Shown: positions 24,274 to 37,509, counted from the first letter of the stretch. The stretch: 64,000 nt of DNA from Chinchilla lanigera (GCF_000276665.1 NW_004955446.1:14558398-14622397); one strand, 5' to 3'. Program-made: numbers and translations. The notes: generated by a model not told the origin, from the sequence alone.

Positions 24274-24392
24274 GGGGCTGGGGATTTAGCTCAGCGGCAA
24301 AAACGCCTGCCTGGCAAGCGCAAGGTCGTGAGTTTGGTTCCCAGTACCGGAGAAAAACCAAAAAAAAAATAAAAATAAAAATAAAATAAAAT
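24274..24392 (+). repeat. ID-type SINE (copy 2)
   Basis: Full-length element with an A/T-rich (AAAAT)n-like tail between perfect 13-bp target duplications AAAACATTAAAGT (24261-24273 and 24393-24405). Confidence 0.95.
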
Positions 24393-24405
24393 AAAACATT
24401 AAAGT

Positions 24406-25171
24406 ATGTTGGTTCTGAAATTCCACAATTGTTACAAATACATGATTAATTAGTATTTCAAGCCCAAAAGGTTATTATTTCTTCTAGCAGGACTATGTCA
24501 CTAAATACAGGTGGAGAAATACCTTTTCTTTTTTTAAAAGTGAAGCAAATCAAAGGAAAGGCACTCTGTTTCTTGATTCTGAAATAATGCATAACAAGCT
24601 TACAATTAGTCCTCATCTCTCCTAGACTAAAAGCAATTACTCACTTTTATTCTCTGCAGCGTCTGACTTCATGTAATTCATTGACTGAACCAGAATTACT
24701 GTTATGCAGCAGGAAGTTTCTGAGGACCTGGCGATGTTCAAGTGCTAGGACTTAACTCACATAAATTTACAAGCTACCTAAGAGGTGTGCAGTACCTCTA
24801 AGAAATCTTGACCAACAGGAAACCCTGTTGATTTTACATATCCTCTTTCTCCTTGTCAGATGTAATTAGAAAGTTTGTTCTACCAAGTAAAGTTGAGACT
24901 AGATTGAAAGGATCTTAGGAAGGATGCCAAAGACTTCAGACTTCTTACAAGCATAGAATACTTTCATGACTCTGAGTGACACATTCAAACAGAGAATTCT
25001 ACTCTGATTTTGTTTTCCCTCTAATTTGCTTCCTAAAGTGTCTTGATTTTTTTTTTTTTTTTTTAGTAGAAAAATGAAAGAGATCGTGACCATGAAACAA
25101 ACTGTGAAACTTTTCTCAGGATTTTTTCATGTAATATCTTCTTTAAGGAAATCTATACTTATTTATTTCCA
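24406..25171. other. intergenic, nothing recognised
   Basis: No gene seen; T-run at about 25048-25064. Confidence 0.4.
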
Positions 25172-27494
25172 TGATATGATTTATATCTAGAGGCCCATAA
25201 GCTTCATGTGCTTATAGATAGAGCTTTTGAGATGTGATTGAATCATGGGAGCATGGTACTCATTGATGGATTATCTACTCATAAGTTTATAGCTAAATGT
25301 GATGTTTGCAGATGAAGCCTGGTCAGAGGAGGTAGGTCACTGGGGGCATGCCCTGCAAGGGTTTATCTCTTCCCTTTTCTTACCTTTACTCTTTCTCTCT
25401 GTTTCCTGCTTTCCATAAGCAAATAAATCCCTTCTGCCATGTCCTTCTGCCATGCTTCCCTACCTTGGAGCCAGCTGACTACAGACTGAAACACCTACAC
25501 ATTGTGCCACAAAATAAATCTTTTCTTCCTTAAATTGTGGGTGTTGTGTATTATGTCTCAGTAATGAGGAAAGTAATTATTTAGTTAAGATAGAGTAGCT
25601 TTGTTGCTGTGACTACCTCACCATGCAGTTCAAAAACCTTTGAACTTGTTTGCAGGAAGAGTTTGGAAAAGTTTTGAGATGCCAATGGGAGTAGCAGACC
25701 TAAAATACTATAAGCTGAGTTTGATGTGAGATTCTGGTCAGAGCTCAGAAGACTGCAATGTTGATAGTGGTGCAGCCAGAAAAGACCAGGCTGAGGAAGT
25801 TTCAATTGGGAAGAATTCCATTGGCAGTTGGACTCTAGACCATGTGTGTTATGCTCTGGCAGCAAATTTGTCTGCATTTTGCTCGTGTCCGGAGACTTAG
25901 CAGGAAACTAAATTAAGGGTGGCAGACTAATGAATCTGGCTGAGGAAATTTCAAGGCACCCAACCATTCAGGCTGTGGCTTGGGTACTGATAGGAGCTTT
26001 TAGCCAGTTCAGTATTGCAAATCAAAAGCAAACAACATAGCTGAATGATTTTAGAAGTTTTGAGTTTGACCCAAAAGGAAACTGGAAAAGGTGATGCCTG
26101 AAAACCAGAGCAGAAGAGAACTTGGTTGCTGAAAAGATTAGCTTTAAAAAGAACCCAAAGGTTGAAGTTTACAACAGTTCAATAGGAAAGATACCTTGAG
26201 GTTATGTATGGAACCAGTATGGCCCCACTGTTTGCAGGCTCAAAATCACAAAGGTAAAGTACCTTGCTTTGAGAAGGGAGACCCAGGGAACCATGCTCTT
26301 CACAAAGGTGAAATACTTTGGTTTGAGGGGAGAGCCCCAGGGCACCATGCATTAGAAAGGTAGCAGCCCACAGAATTTGTTCCTGGGGCTTTGTTTCATA
26401 GAGCTAAGTCATCTAGGCACTCAGAGACTCTATACAGCCATGGTAAAAGGGAGCCTGACTACAGCTCCAGCTGATAGCAGACCCTGGCATCATCCATGTA
26501 ATACTGTTTTTACATGTACGTAGAATGTAACAGTTGGGTCAGGGAGGCTTCCACCCATATTTGAGAAGAAAGCCTTGAAGACCAGGGAGTATGCTCCTAA
26601 CAGGGAAGTGTCAAAAGCTGTGAGAGTAAAGCTGAAAATGCAGTGGAGACCTCAGGATGTTGGAAAAGCTAGGAATGTGGAATATCTAAAGAAAGCTACA
26701 AGGAGTGAGAAAAGCCAGCCCAAGAGAGAAGCCATGAGGATTACAATCACCACCTGCAATGCTGGTGGGGTGAATGGCTCAAGCTCCTTGGAGTTCACAT
26801 GTTCCCATACATTGTCCCAGGAGCTGGAAATGGAACTGATGGGATTAATGTTTGCCCTTCTAGATTTAGGTCTTACTTTGGTCCCATGCTTTTCTATCCT
26901 ATTTCTCCCTTTTGGAGTAGGAATATTTATCCTATGCCATTGTATGTTGGAAGTGTTTAACTCTCTTTTCATTTTTACAGGAGTCACAGCTAAGAGTTTG
27001 CCTTAATTTCAGACTTTGCCTTAATTTTGGATTTGAACTTTTCAGCAATGATGAAACTGTTGAAACTTTGGCAAATCTTAGAAATGGACTAAGTGGATTT
27101 TGCATAAATGGATGTGCATGAGTTCTTTGGAGTCCAGGGTGGAATTTTATGTTCCTCAAATACCTCATGTTCTCATAGGGGCTTTGGGGACCATGATACT
27201 CATCAATCACTGGATTAGTCAAAATGTGATGTTGGCAGGTGAAGCCTGTCAGAGGAGATGGGTTACTAGAGGTGTGGCCTGCAAGAGTTTATCTCATTCA
27301 CATTCTTCCCTTCACCCTCACTCTGCTTCCTCCCTGCCTGTCATAAACTCTTTCTTCTCTACCATGCCATGCTGCTTTGGAGTCAGCAGACTATGGATCA
27401 AAACCTATATAAACTATAAGCCAAAATGAACCTTTCTTCCTCAGAATTGCAGGTATCAGGTATTGTGTCTCAGCAATAGTGTCTTAGCAAAGTG
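25172..27494 (+). mobile_element. ERVL-MaLR provirus 1 (LTR - non-coding interior - LTR)
   Basis: The 5' LTR spans about 25172-25577, with a GGAGGTAGGTCACTGGGGGC block, CAGCTGACTACAGACTGAAA and a CAAAATAAATCTTTTCTTCC poly(A)-signal region. The 3' LTR spans about 27145-27494 and has the same landmarks. The 1.57-kb interior shares ordered blocks with the elements at 48.4 and 62.5 kb, for example GAGGAAATTTCAAGGCACCC and GGAAGTGTTTAACTCTC before a pyrimidine tract. It has no gag or pol, as expected for MaLRs, so open frames inside it (such as 26575-27006) are not genes. A 54-bp interior unit is tandemly duplicated (26247-26300 and 26301-26354). Confidence 0.85.
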
Positions 27495-29324
27495 AATAAT
27501 AAAATGATAATATTCATATAAATTATTTGTTTATGTAGTAGGGAACAATTTCACAGTAACAAAAGTGAGGAGTATAACAAAGGCATTTTTGTGAGACTAA
27601 ATTTCTCTCTTAAGTACTCAATATAAGGAGGTAATTAGGTGTCTCCCCCAGTCCCTCAGGTTGACTATCTCTTAGTTAATAGCTATTGCGAAGAAAAGAG
27701 AAAAATGGAGGCTATCTGATCACAGCAGTTTTTTTTCTATGAGAAAGTTTTTCTTTCTATGAGAACTATATAAAGTTGTTGAATCCTTTCAATTTAATAA
27801 GAGTCTTATAGGATATGAGATTGTAGAGAAATTGGTAGGTCCCAGGACGTATGATCTACATCAAGAATGACTGCAAGGTTAGGGTGTAAAATTGACCCAG
27901 ACATGGCCCAGTCAGTACTCAAAGTAGTACTGTTCCATGAGAGTACCTGGCACCTGCTCAGAATCCTATTTAGTTTGCCTGATATTCATGGGCCTATCAA
28001 TTACCACATAAGTAAGCAGAATATATCATTTGTCTCAGAAATCAGAGTCTTCCATGAGTCATAGCCAGCTGTCATGTTGTCCTACTTAGGTCCTAAGTTA
28101 GTCCATATATGATTATCCATAAAGACAACATAATTTTTGATGCATTTGACCACTTAAAACATCCTAAGAGTGGGCCCTGGAATCTGAGTGGTGGTAATGA
28201 AGTACAGAGGAAAGTAACTACTGTCTCACTTACGTTTCTGAACGATTGACACACCAGATTACAATCTTCATTTGAGTTGGGACAAAACAAAAGCACTCAT
28301 TATACATTTACAGAAAATGCATTATATTTAATTAGCATAGAAAAGATTCAGTACCTCTAAAAAATAAATGTTAATGTGCTTAGAAATAAAGCTTGGGAAG
28401 ATACAAACAATATATGTTTACAGTTGGCTATCGCATAATTGAATATTTATGCTAATCTCTTGTAAGATCTTATAATTCATTTTTATTATGGCCCCCCAAA
28501 AATCCAAATGCAAGTAGAATAAAATATTTTATTATTTAATCTAGTCAGAGTAGCAACATTTAGATTTTCCTTATTATTCTACAATACTTAGTTTTGAAAT
28601 TTTTATGTTCTTTATTACAAAACATTAGGAGAAGTGAATTAGGCTTTTCTGTGCTGATCAAAGTTAACTCTCATGAACAATAATGCTATTTTTTATTTCA
28701 TGAAAATGTTTTAATGAGAAGCTTATTTGTGTGAATTGTAATAATAGACATGTTTATGCAAAAGTTAAACAAACAAGAGGGGAGAAATATTTTAAGAATT
28801 GTGGAGGAAGGACTTTAAAAATCCACTTTTTCATGAAGGAATGACAACATTAGAAAAAAATGTCAAAAATCAACCTTTTTAGAACTCTGTAATTAACTGG
28901 AGACTTGTAGAAGTTTAAAAAAAAAATGAAAAACTACCAAATTTTTAAAATCAAAAACTGTCTTTTTAACGTATCCTATTTCCATCTCTTTTCTACCCCA
29001 GTTTTGTGCAAGCCCTGAAAGTAGATGAACTCACAACTACACCATATGCGAAACCCAAAAGCCTGGAGGCTACTGGTAGAATGAGTTTGGAGCTTCCCAA
29101 AAGTCCCATCCCAAGAGAATAATTACTCTCTGACCTGTATGGCAGGCAGCTTCTTCAAAATCCTGGAGATACCTCTGAGTAAGCAACCTTATTCCAAGGA
29201 CATTTGTTGAAAAAAGTCAGTGGTACTTGTATATCTTAACAGCGTGAGGCATTAATACCAATCAGTGTACTGCTGACCAAAAAGTAAGTAGGGTGATACT
29301 AGGAATATGGTATCCATAGGGAGT
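27495..29324. other. intergenic, nothing recognised
   Basis: AT-rich sequence without recognisable genes; small open frames only. Confidence 0.4.
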
Positions 29325-29405
29325 TGAAGCAGGAGGATCTACATGAGTTCGAGGCCAGCCTAGGCTACATAGTGAGATGAAGGCTAGCCTGAATTATATA
29401 TAGCA
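29325..29405 (+). repeat. B1 fragment
   Basis: GAAGCAGGAGGATCTACATG, GAGTTCGAGGCCAGCCTAGG and the duplicated GGCTAGCCTGAAT segment typical of the local B1s. Confidence 0.8.
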
Positions 29406-29550
29406 AGAGAAATATGTGCATGCAAGGCCATATTTATGGCCTGAAAAGGTCTGGGAAGACCCTTATCTCTCATTTCTGACCATGGGCCTCTCTGCAAGGG
29501 AAGGTTAAGGTAGAGTTGTGAACTAGTTGCTGGCGTGCTGAAAATGCACT

Positions 29551-29578
29551 ACACACACACACACACACACACACACAC
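29551..29578. repeat. (CA)n microsatellite
   Basis: Uninterrupted run of about 14 CA units. Confidence 0.95.
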
Positions 29579-29689
29579 CCCTTCAACTTTTCAATGAAAA
29601 CTGTAAGACTTACTGTTTCAAGTTATTTAATGAGTCTCAATTTAATCATCAAATGATCATTAAATTAAGGGGAGACTTTGATAGTTATA

Positions 29690-32262
29690 AAAAAACAAAG
29701 AATAAAGACATGAAGTTAATTCAAAACAGTAGTTAAACACACACCAGCAGCATCAGTAGCATAAGCAGCAACAGACAACAAATCAAACTATAGGAAAAAA
29801 ACAGATTTCAACATTTGCCATGTTGTAGTATTTTAAATGCCTAGTTCAAATAAAAATAGGACACTCAAAGAAACAGAAAAGTGTGGCCTAAACACAGGAG
29901 AAAGAAGAACAGCAATTGAAATTATCTCTTAGGAATTTCAAATGTAGGACTTAGCAAAAACACCCTTTAATTCCGCTATTACAAGTAATTGAGATTATTT
30001 TGTTTCCAGTATTTCTTATTGCTGAGACAAAATACCCAACAGTTAAAGAAGAAAAGGTTTTCTTGGCTGACAGTCTGTAGGGGTTTCAGTTCTAGTTGGA
30101 TGGCTCCAAGGGAGGGTGGTATGGAAAAGAGGCATTGCAGAGGAGAAATAGCTCATAGCAGACAAAAGACAGAAGACAATAAGGCAGCAAGTGACAAGTG
30201 ACAAGCCAACCCTCTTTCTGTCCCTTATATCTTCTCCAGGCTACCCAGCCTTAGGGCAGGTAGCACTCACACCCAAGGTGGGGCAGCCTTAATCCTAGCA
30301 TCACAGTATAAATCAATCCCAGCATCATATCCTTGATCTCAGCTGTGCACATCCTAGAACCAGACACCCCCCAAAAGCCCCAGTTATGATTGCATGCGGC
30401 TTTCAGGGGACATCTAGATACAACATTTTGAAAGAAAAAAACTAAAAAGAATTCAGAGAACTTATCCTATGCAAGAGGTTTTAAAAGATTGACAGCTGAC
30501 TTTCCATGAGATATCATGGCCAGACTAGAGCAGGATATAATGTCAAATTGCTGAAAAAAAAAATGAGAAACTTACTTATCCTCAGATTCAGAAATTTGAA
30601 AAAAAGTTATTGCTAGCAAACCTGTTGTCTAGAAATACTGAAAATAAATGATACTGGACATTAACTCAAATTTATATGAAGGAATAAAGAATACCAGTAC
30701 AAATAACTATATACATAACTGTGAAAGAGTAAAAATCTATTTTTGTTTACAAACCTTTTATTATGTTTGGGAGACAATCATACAAAACAATAATTATAAC
30801 TTTGAGTGGGCTTATAATTAGTAAAATATAATTTAGATGACAATAGTAGCACAAAAGAGGGATGAACAAAATTTTTGTTCATTAGTTAGATTAGAACAAA
30901 ATTTTTGTGTCCTATTAAAACTGGCTCAACCAGATTGTTTTAAGTTGTTAATTGTAATCCTCAGGGTAACACTAAAGAAAATAACTTCCAAAAATGTATA
31001 AAAGAAACAAGGAAATTACTGTACTATGCTACAAAATATCTATTTAATAAAAAAGAAAATAATGCAAGTATAGAGGAACTTTCCTTATACCATACACAAA
31101 AAATAATTCAAAATGAATCATAAACCTAACTAAGAGTTACAGCTATAAAGCATGTAGCAGAAAAAATCATAAATATTCATGGCTTTGAGTTAGGCAATGG
31201 TGTTTCTTAGTTATAAAACCAAGTGCTCATAGAGAAAAAAGATAAACTGCATTTTAATAAAATGTAAAACTCTTGTCCATCAAAAGCTATCATCAAAAAT
31301 GTGAAAATAACACACATAGAAAAAATGTTTGATAAGGGTCTAATTGAGGAATATATAAAGAATTATTATAGCTCAACAATTTAAAAACTCAATAACTAAC
31401 CCAATTTAAAAATAAAAAGATATCTCTTTATAAAGAAGAGATAATGAAGATAATGAAGCACATGAAAAGATGTCAATGTCATAAGTTATTGGGAAAATAA
31501 AAATCACAATCCAATGAGATATCACATTATACCAACTATATATGACTATGAAATAGTAACAAGTGTTGGCAAGGATGTGGAAAAATTAATACCCTTCTAA
31601 ATCTGTTGGTTGGATTTTTAGTGATGCAAACAGTTTAGAAAACACTTTGTCAAAAAAAAGAAAACAGTTTGTCAGTTTCTCAAAGAAATTAAATAGTTAT
31701 CATATGATCCAAGAATTCTACTCTGAGTATCTACCCATGAGAATTGAAAACATCACCACTCAAAAACTGGCACACAAATATCTAGAATAGCATTATTCAT
31801 ACTAATGAAACAGTGGAAACTATACTAACATTCATCAGCAGATGAATGGATAAAATGTGATGTATCAATACAATGGAATATTATTCAACCATAAAAAGAA
31901 TAAGTTACTAATACATGTTCCAACATGAGTGAGCCTTAAAAATATAATGCTAAGTGAGACAAGCCAGACACCAAAGGCCATGTTTTTGTATGATTCTTTT
32001 CAAATGAAATGTCCAGAATAAGGAAGTCTGCAAAGAGACAGAGTGAGTTCATAGTTTCCAGGGGCTGGAGGGAGAAGGGAATAAAGAATGATTGTTAATA
32101 TTTAATAGTTTTTAAAAGGGTGATAGAAAGCATTCTAAGATTAGATAGTATTGATAGTTGCAGAACTTTATGAATACAAGTAGAGTACTTTATACAGAAA
32201 AGAACTGTTATACTCCCTAAAGTCTTATGTTATCTCAATAAAGTCATTATTAAAAATTAATA
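29690..32262 (+). mobile_element. decayed L1 (L1M-like), interrupted by an LTR at 30004-30427
   Basis: The left part (29690-30003) resembles L1M upstream sequence: ATTTGCCATGTTGTAGTATT, GGACACTCAAAGAAACAGAA. The right part (30428-32262) contains ORF2-end and 3' UTR landmarks: GATGAATGGATAAAATGTGA, CAATGGAATATTATTCAACC, AAATGTCCAGAATAAGG, TTTCCAGGGGCTGGAGGGAG. Many frameshifts and stops; no coding capacity. Confidence 0.85.
30004..30427 (-). mobile_element. MaLR-like solo LTR, antisense, nested in L1
   Basis: Antisense order: GAGACAAAATACCCAACAGT, GTTTCAGTTCTAGTTGGATG, TTGCAGAGGAGAAATAGCTC, CATCATATCCTTGATCTC, GGGGACATCTAGATACAACA. It is the reverse of the LTR landmarks seen in the sense copies at 27.1 and 58.5 kb. 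Confidence 0.75.
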
Positions 32263-32765
32263 CTCTGCTAATAAATTGAAATGGATAGGAAGGTGGGGCT
32301 CAAGAGACTTAGCCTGCATTCACAGTAAGAGAATTAATGAGAAGTTGATTTTTAAAAGCTTTTGGTAGGACCAATTATCCCATGTGTGTCCTCTGGCATA
32401 CCTGAAAGAAATCAGGGATTCCCAATTACTGAATGCCATGATCTTCATTCATGTGTATTAATTCTCCAGTAGAATAATTTAATGATAAGTTAATGATAAA
32501 GTCTACTCTTCAGCAGTTTGGCTCCTGTGTACATTAATGCAGAAAAAATGAAAAATGTGGGTTTTTTCAATTTATCTTTATGTATGTAACAGTTTAGAAC
32601 AATGTAAGGCATTATATTCTCAAAAGTTATCAAACAGAAAGACAAATCACTGGAGTTTTCTAAAGTACAATACTACTTCCTTATTTAAAATGGTAGCAGT
32701 TGATTCATTATTTGATTGATGTGCTGGTTCAATAGTATTCACTACAGTCACTAGAACTAACTCTT
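32263..32765. other. intergenic, nothing recognised
   Basis: No gene or clear repeat. Confidence 0.4.
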
Positions 32766-32783
32766 AGATAATATAAAATTTCA

Positions 32784-32883
32784 GGGGCTGGGGATTTAGC
32801 TCAGCGGCAAAGCGCCTGCCTGGCAAGCGTAAGGTCGTGAGTTCGGTTCCCGGTACCGGAGAAAAACCAAAAAAAAAAAAAAA
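32784..32883 (+). repeat. ID-type SINE (copy 3)
   Basis: Full-length with a pure A tail. Perfect 18-bp target duplications AGATAATATAAAATTTCA at 32766-32783 and 32884-32901. Confidence 0.96.
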
Positions 32884-33187
32884 AGATAATATAAAATTTC
32901 AGAATACCTATAATAAAAAAATTAGGATATTTGCATAAGGTAGATAAAAAAAATCCCCAAATATTGTAAAGCATATTCAATGGAGAAGAGCTCTAGACAT
33001 CAGTAGGACCATGGGCTAAGTGGACCACACAGAGAAGCACACTTTCATGTGTTCTTAGCTCTATTATTGAATCTTATTATCCTAATAAAGGTAGACGTTT
33101 TTAAAAAATGAAACAGAAAGAAATATTGCAAATAGAATCTCAACAGTAACATATTTCTAGTGGTCTATAATTAACTCCTATTTCTTT

Positions 33188-33360
33188 TTTTATTTTACTT
33201 TTTACTTAATTTTTTTGTTTGTACATGTTTATAGTTCTTAATGATCACATTCCTCATAGGGACTTGGTACAGGCGCACAACACATTGCAATTCCTTTTTT
33301 TAATCTCATCCCCCTCTCCTCCCTCCTCCTTTTGTCCATCCCTTGGTCCCCTTCTCAAAT
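33188..33360 (-). repeat. L1 3'-end-like fragment, antisense (member 2 of 4)
   Basis: AATGATCACATTCCTCATAG, GGACTTGGTACAGG and the CCCCCTCTCCTCCCTCCTCC tract align in order with the block at 34430-34610. Confidence 0.55.
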
Positions 33361-34429
33361 GCAAAGATTTGTCTTGCTATCCAATTTCTTATTGTAAGAA
33401 TGATTCCAACTCCTTTTTTATTAAGCAATTAAGTGGAAGTCAAAATTGACCAAGTGAAATAAGAAGATTTGAAGTGATTCTATATTGTAAGATAGGTCCT
33501 AAATTTTTTCTGAAATTGCAAAAAATGAAAAGAACTGAATGCTCATCAATCAAAAATTTAAAATAATCAATACAGCAATTTAAAAAGTGAGTCCATTTTT
33601 ACTCTACCTTCTGAAACACACAAACACATATCCCAACACGTACTCCTCAGTATGAAAATGGTATATGTAGGAACACAAACAGAAGTTATTTCAGAATGCT
33701 CACCTGCTTAGTTATATGTCTCTTTTTAATATTTTACCACTTTTGTTTCTTTATTGATGTTGTATTATAGATTACAAGACTTTTAAGTGATCTTTTATTA
33801 TAGTCTGATAAGTCTTTTTCAAAATGTAAGAAGAGTTATGACATTTCATAACATCTCACACAAAGTAGTATTATTCAGATGATGTAATTAATTTAGAGTT
33901 GTCCCATTATTATTTTTGAATTTACAGTTTCTCCACTATGAAGGGTGGCTCAGTATCTCTAGTTTATCATAGTTTTACAAAACCATAATAAATGAAACTG
34001 CTAAGAATGCAGCCTAACTTTGGAATAATTTGGGAATATATTTAGGACAAGTTTTAGAGAACTTACTTTATATTATGCTAATATTTTAATTCATATTTGT
34101 TTGTAGTAAATACACACAAAACATTGCAATAAATCTCCAGGACCCATTTGTTTCCTGTTCATTGCACACATCAGGTTATAAGCTTTTGGAATGAAAAGTG
34201 GTGTTTATAAACTCAAGAAATGATGATAGTAGCTGTAGTGATGTTTCATGGTACTCAGTGATATTGAGGAAACTGATTATCTCAAAGCTTTCATAAAATA
34301 AAGAAAATCTTTGGTTATATTCAGTTAGGTAGTTAGTTAGGAAATAAACCTTGCAGGGATACATATTCCATTTTTTTTTGCAAGAGAGAATGGATTATTA
34401 ATAAGCCATTATTTTAAATTTTATTACTT
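33361..34429. other. intergenic, nothing recognised
   Basis: AT-rich; no gene or clear repeat. Confidence 0.4.
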
Positions 34430-34610
34430 TTTTCTTTATTCCTTTTTTAAAAATTAATTGTTTATTGGAGCATTTTCGGTTTACATAATGATCACATTCA
34501 TCATAGGGGATTTGTACCTGTACATGATATATCTTGATTCTTTTTTCCCCATCCCCCTACACTCCCTTCAACTCTTCCTCCCCTCCTTATTTGCAAACAC
34601 TTTGTTTCCA
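34430..34610 (-). repeat. L1 3'-end-like fragment, antisense (member 3 of 4)
   Basis: TGTTTATTGGAGCATTTTCG, AATGATCACATTCATCATAG, GGGATTTGTACCTGTACATG, then a pyrimidine-rich tract continuing to about 34690. Minus-strand AATAAA lies near the left end. Confidence 0.6.
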
Positions 34611-35379
34611 TTTTCTCCTTCTTTTCTCATTTTTTTTCTTTTCCCTTCCTTCCTTTCCCCCTCCCCTCTCTCTAGTTCCTCTTCCCATATGAACATTTTA
34701 TTCCTGTTTCACAATATCTATTATACATTTTGGTCATTATTTACACTTTTGGTTTCTTGGAAAACACTGTGATTTTCAAACAATGCTAACATTTCTTATA
34801 TGTGTGTCCAGACTGTTTTTGATAATTTTATGATGCTGTCAAAAGTTGATGCCAGCATGTGTGTAATAGATACTACTATTTTTTTCCTTTAGGTAACACA
34901 GTTAGCTAAAGCATCAGAACACTTTCTAAATAAGCAAACAACTTTTAGGTAATAGTATTATTATGGACAGGTTGCTGACTTTTTATTTGGAAAAATGTTC
35001 ATTGAAGTTTGCCATTTGATTTTATTTATCCAAAATAAAAAATCTTAATGTAAATATTAAAATCTAAATGAGGAACCTAAGAATTATTTTGTTTTGATGA
35101 GACAGTGCTTCTAATTTATTTGAAACAAAATGTGGTTAGTATTTAAACATACATTAGATATCAAGGAAGAAAACTGTACTGAAACAAAGAAGATATTGCA
35201 TCTATTTACTATTCTCTTCCTTCCTTCCCTTTCTCTTTCAGTGGGAGGTTTCTGCAGTTTTTGATTTTAGGTTCTTTTCTTTAGAAAACCAAGATCTCTT
35301 AATGGGATTGAGGGATTTCTAGTCATATATTTGAACATGTGCATGCATGCGTGCATGTATGGGAGTACACCCCCATACT
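34611..35379. other. pyrimidine-rich tract, then unassigned sequence
   Basis: The C/T-rich tract continues to about 34690. A GCATGCATGCGTGCATGTATG-like purine/pyrimidine alternation lies at 35340-35361. No gene recognised. Confidence 0.4.
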
Positions 35380-35780
35380 GTCAACCTTGTGCCAACAACA
35401 ACAAATTGAGAGTTAGCTTACTATTCAGTAAAGGAGGTGTTTATAGAGGTGGGACAGGGCAGAGGGAATCAGTCAGGTATGATGGGTCATAAGCTTTCTC
35501 CACATTTAGGCCTCAAGGTACAAAGAGGGAGACTGTGTTTCCAATGAGAGTTAGGGTGTTAGGGGGGAGCAGGTGTCCAACCAAAGCCATCCTTGTAGAA
35601 GCAGGCAGTCAGTGAGGTGAGGGTGAAGTTATGGGGGAAGCGGAGCTAGGGAGATCATAAGAAACGTCCCACTTCCGTCTTTTTCTGCTCTTCAGTATCC
35701 CGCCACTAACTGTCATTCCACAAGACAAGGAGACCTGGTGATGCCCTTCATAAAGATCAGGCTCTCCTGTAACATAGAGT
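35380..35780 (-). mobile_element. possible retroviral solo LTR, antisense
   Basis: Read on the minus strand, this segment has a TATA-like CCTCTATAAACACCTCC followed by a poly(A)-like region, as in an LTR U3-R order, and is more GC-rich than its surroundings. Ends were not resolved and no family is named. Confidence 0.4.
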
Positions 35781-36065
35781 GGGTTAGATACATTGCTCTA
35801 ATTTACTTTCAGAAACTCAGTCATGTAATAAATGGAACTGACCAGGATGAGTCAAAGTCAGGGCAGAAATTTTCTTAAAGACATTAAAACCAGCAGGTTC
35901 ATCTAGAGAACTCATGTTCCTGAAAACACTCTGTCTTCTAGAATGATCCTCAACTCTGACAGCCCTGTCAATGAACTTCAGTTAGATCAAGACCTTGTTT
36001 ATCATACTGGCCGTCGTTTTAAGATGGAAAATCTTCACACAGGAGCCAGTTGTCTTAGTTGTGTT

Positions 36066-36238
36066 CAAAATGCATGCCTGTAATCCCAGAGCTCTGGGAA
36101 ACTGAGGTAGGAAGATCACCAGTTTGAGCTTAGCTTGAGCAATTTGGTAATATTCTGTCTCAAGCAAAGGGAGAGTGTGGCTGGGGTTGCCACGAAGTGT
36201 CAAGGTCCAGGGTTCATTCACCAGTACCAGGAAGGAAA
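36066..36238 (+). repeat. B1 + ID composite SINE (B1-dID-like)
   Basis: A B1 body (GCCTGTAATCCCAGAGCTCT ... TCTGTCTCAAGC) is followed directly by an ID-like part (GTGTGGCTGGGGTTGC ... GTTCATTCACCAGTACCAGG) and an A-rich tail. Such fused B1-ID SINEs are known from non-murid rodents. Confidence 0.75.
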
Positions 36239-37509
36239 AAAAGCATTGGCATGCATAATCTAGTCACAAGAACTCATCAGGCTAGAAGGGCTCTTTTCCA
36301 AAACTCCAAAATATTATATGTTTATAAAAATGTTTCAGTGAAATGAAAAAAAATTAAAATGAAATTCAGTATTGATCTTGAGTACTAGAAGTTCAGATCA
36401 CATACACTGTTCTGTATATATCTGAAATAGGGTTTTCTGCGTTAAATTTTTATTCAGCTCAGGTTCTCATTTTAAGAAAGGAACCCCGCTTGTCAAAAGG
36501 CACCGTTGTAATCCCTAAGAATGTATCTGTTTCATGTCATGTGAGCATAGGCTAACATGAAGATCATTTAATATTATTAAACATCATTAGTAAATCATTG
36601 ATGAATGCATGTTTTGAAAGCTGTTTAAATTCACCAAAGTGGTCAGGAAAAATGCTGTGGGAAACACATGATAACTAACTACTATATTCTACCATTAATC
36701 TAATGTTACTCTATTGAGCAGAATTATATACTTTAAAATATGGAGAAAATTTAAAATCAGTAGTCTGACAGCTATTATTACATTATATCCATCTGTAGAT
36801 ATTTCTTTCTGCTCAAAAAAGTGATAAAAATGAAAAACTTTCAATAAGAAAATGCTTATGAAGATTAGAAACTTCAACAGGAAATAAGAACATTAGAATA
36901 TTCTGCTAGTGAGAGAGCAAGACTTGAGATTCTGCTACTTGATGGCACTGTTTCCAAATTATCTTGTCAAAATTTATATAGGGAAGGATCCCAGAATCTC
37001 AGTTGACACCCTCTTGTCTTTAAATACACATTTTCATGGTTCATTGATGAGAATTTACTATCAGGTCCTCTTTTAATGCTGGTCCAGGGATGAAGGGTCA
37101 CAGAGACTAATGGTGAGGTACATTAAGGGGTCTGGTGCTCAGTTAATAGAAGTAGATGGAAATTTGTTCCACTTAAAAGCACCACTACTTGTGAAGAAAG
37201 CAGAAGGGAACATTAGGAATGTTTTCAATTTAGCTGAACCAAAATGTTCATCTACAGGAATAGGAATCTGGGACTTTCTGTTTCCACTGTGAAAATCCTG
37301 AGGTCAAGGTGATTGCAATCAGTGTTTTTATTTCATTTAGGTGAAGCTGATAAAGGCCAGGACTGCAAGATGGACAGTGACAGAACAGGAAAGAATGTCA
37401 GGGACAGAGGAATTCTCATGACAGAAAGAGGGAACTGGAACACCATCTTTGTTTGAATGTAGTTTAAAGCTATAAATTAAAACCAATAATTCTCTCTCTC
37501 TCACTGATA
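36239..37509. other. intergenic, nothing recognised
   Basis: No gene or clear repeat; (CT)n at about 37491-37502. Confidence 0.4.

Noticed and set aside
26575..27006. 143-codon open frame
   Set aside because: It lies inside the non-coding interior of MaLR provirus 1 and shows no gag/pol features.
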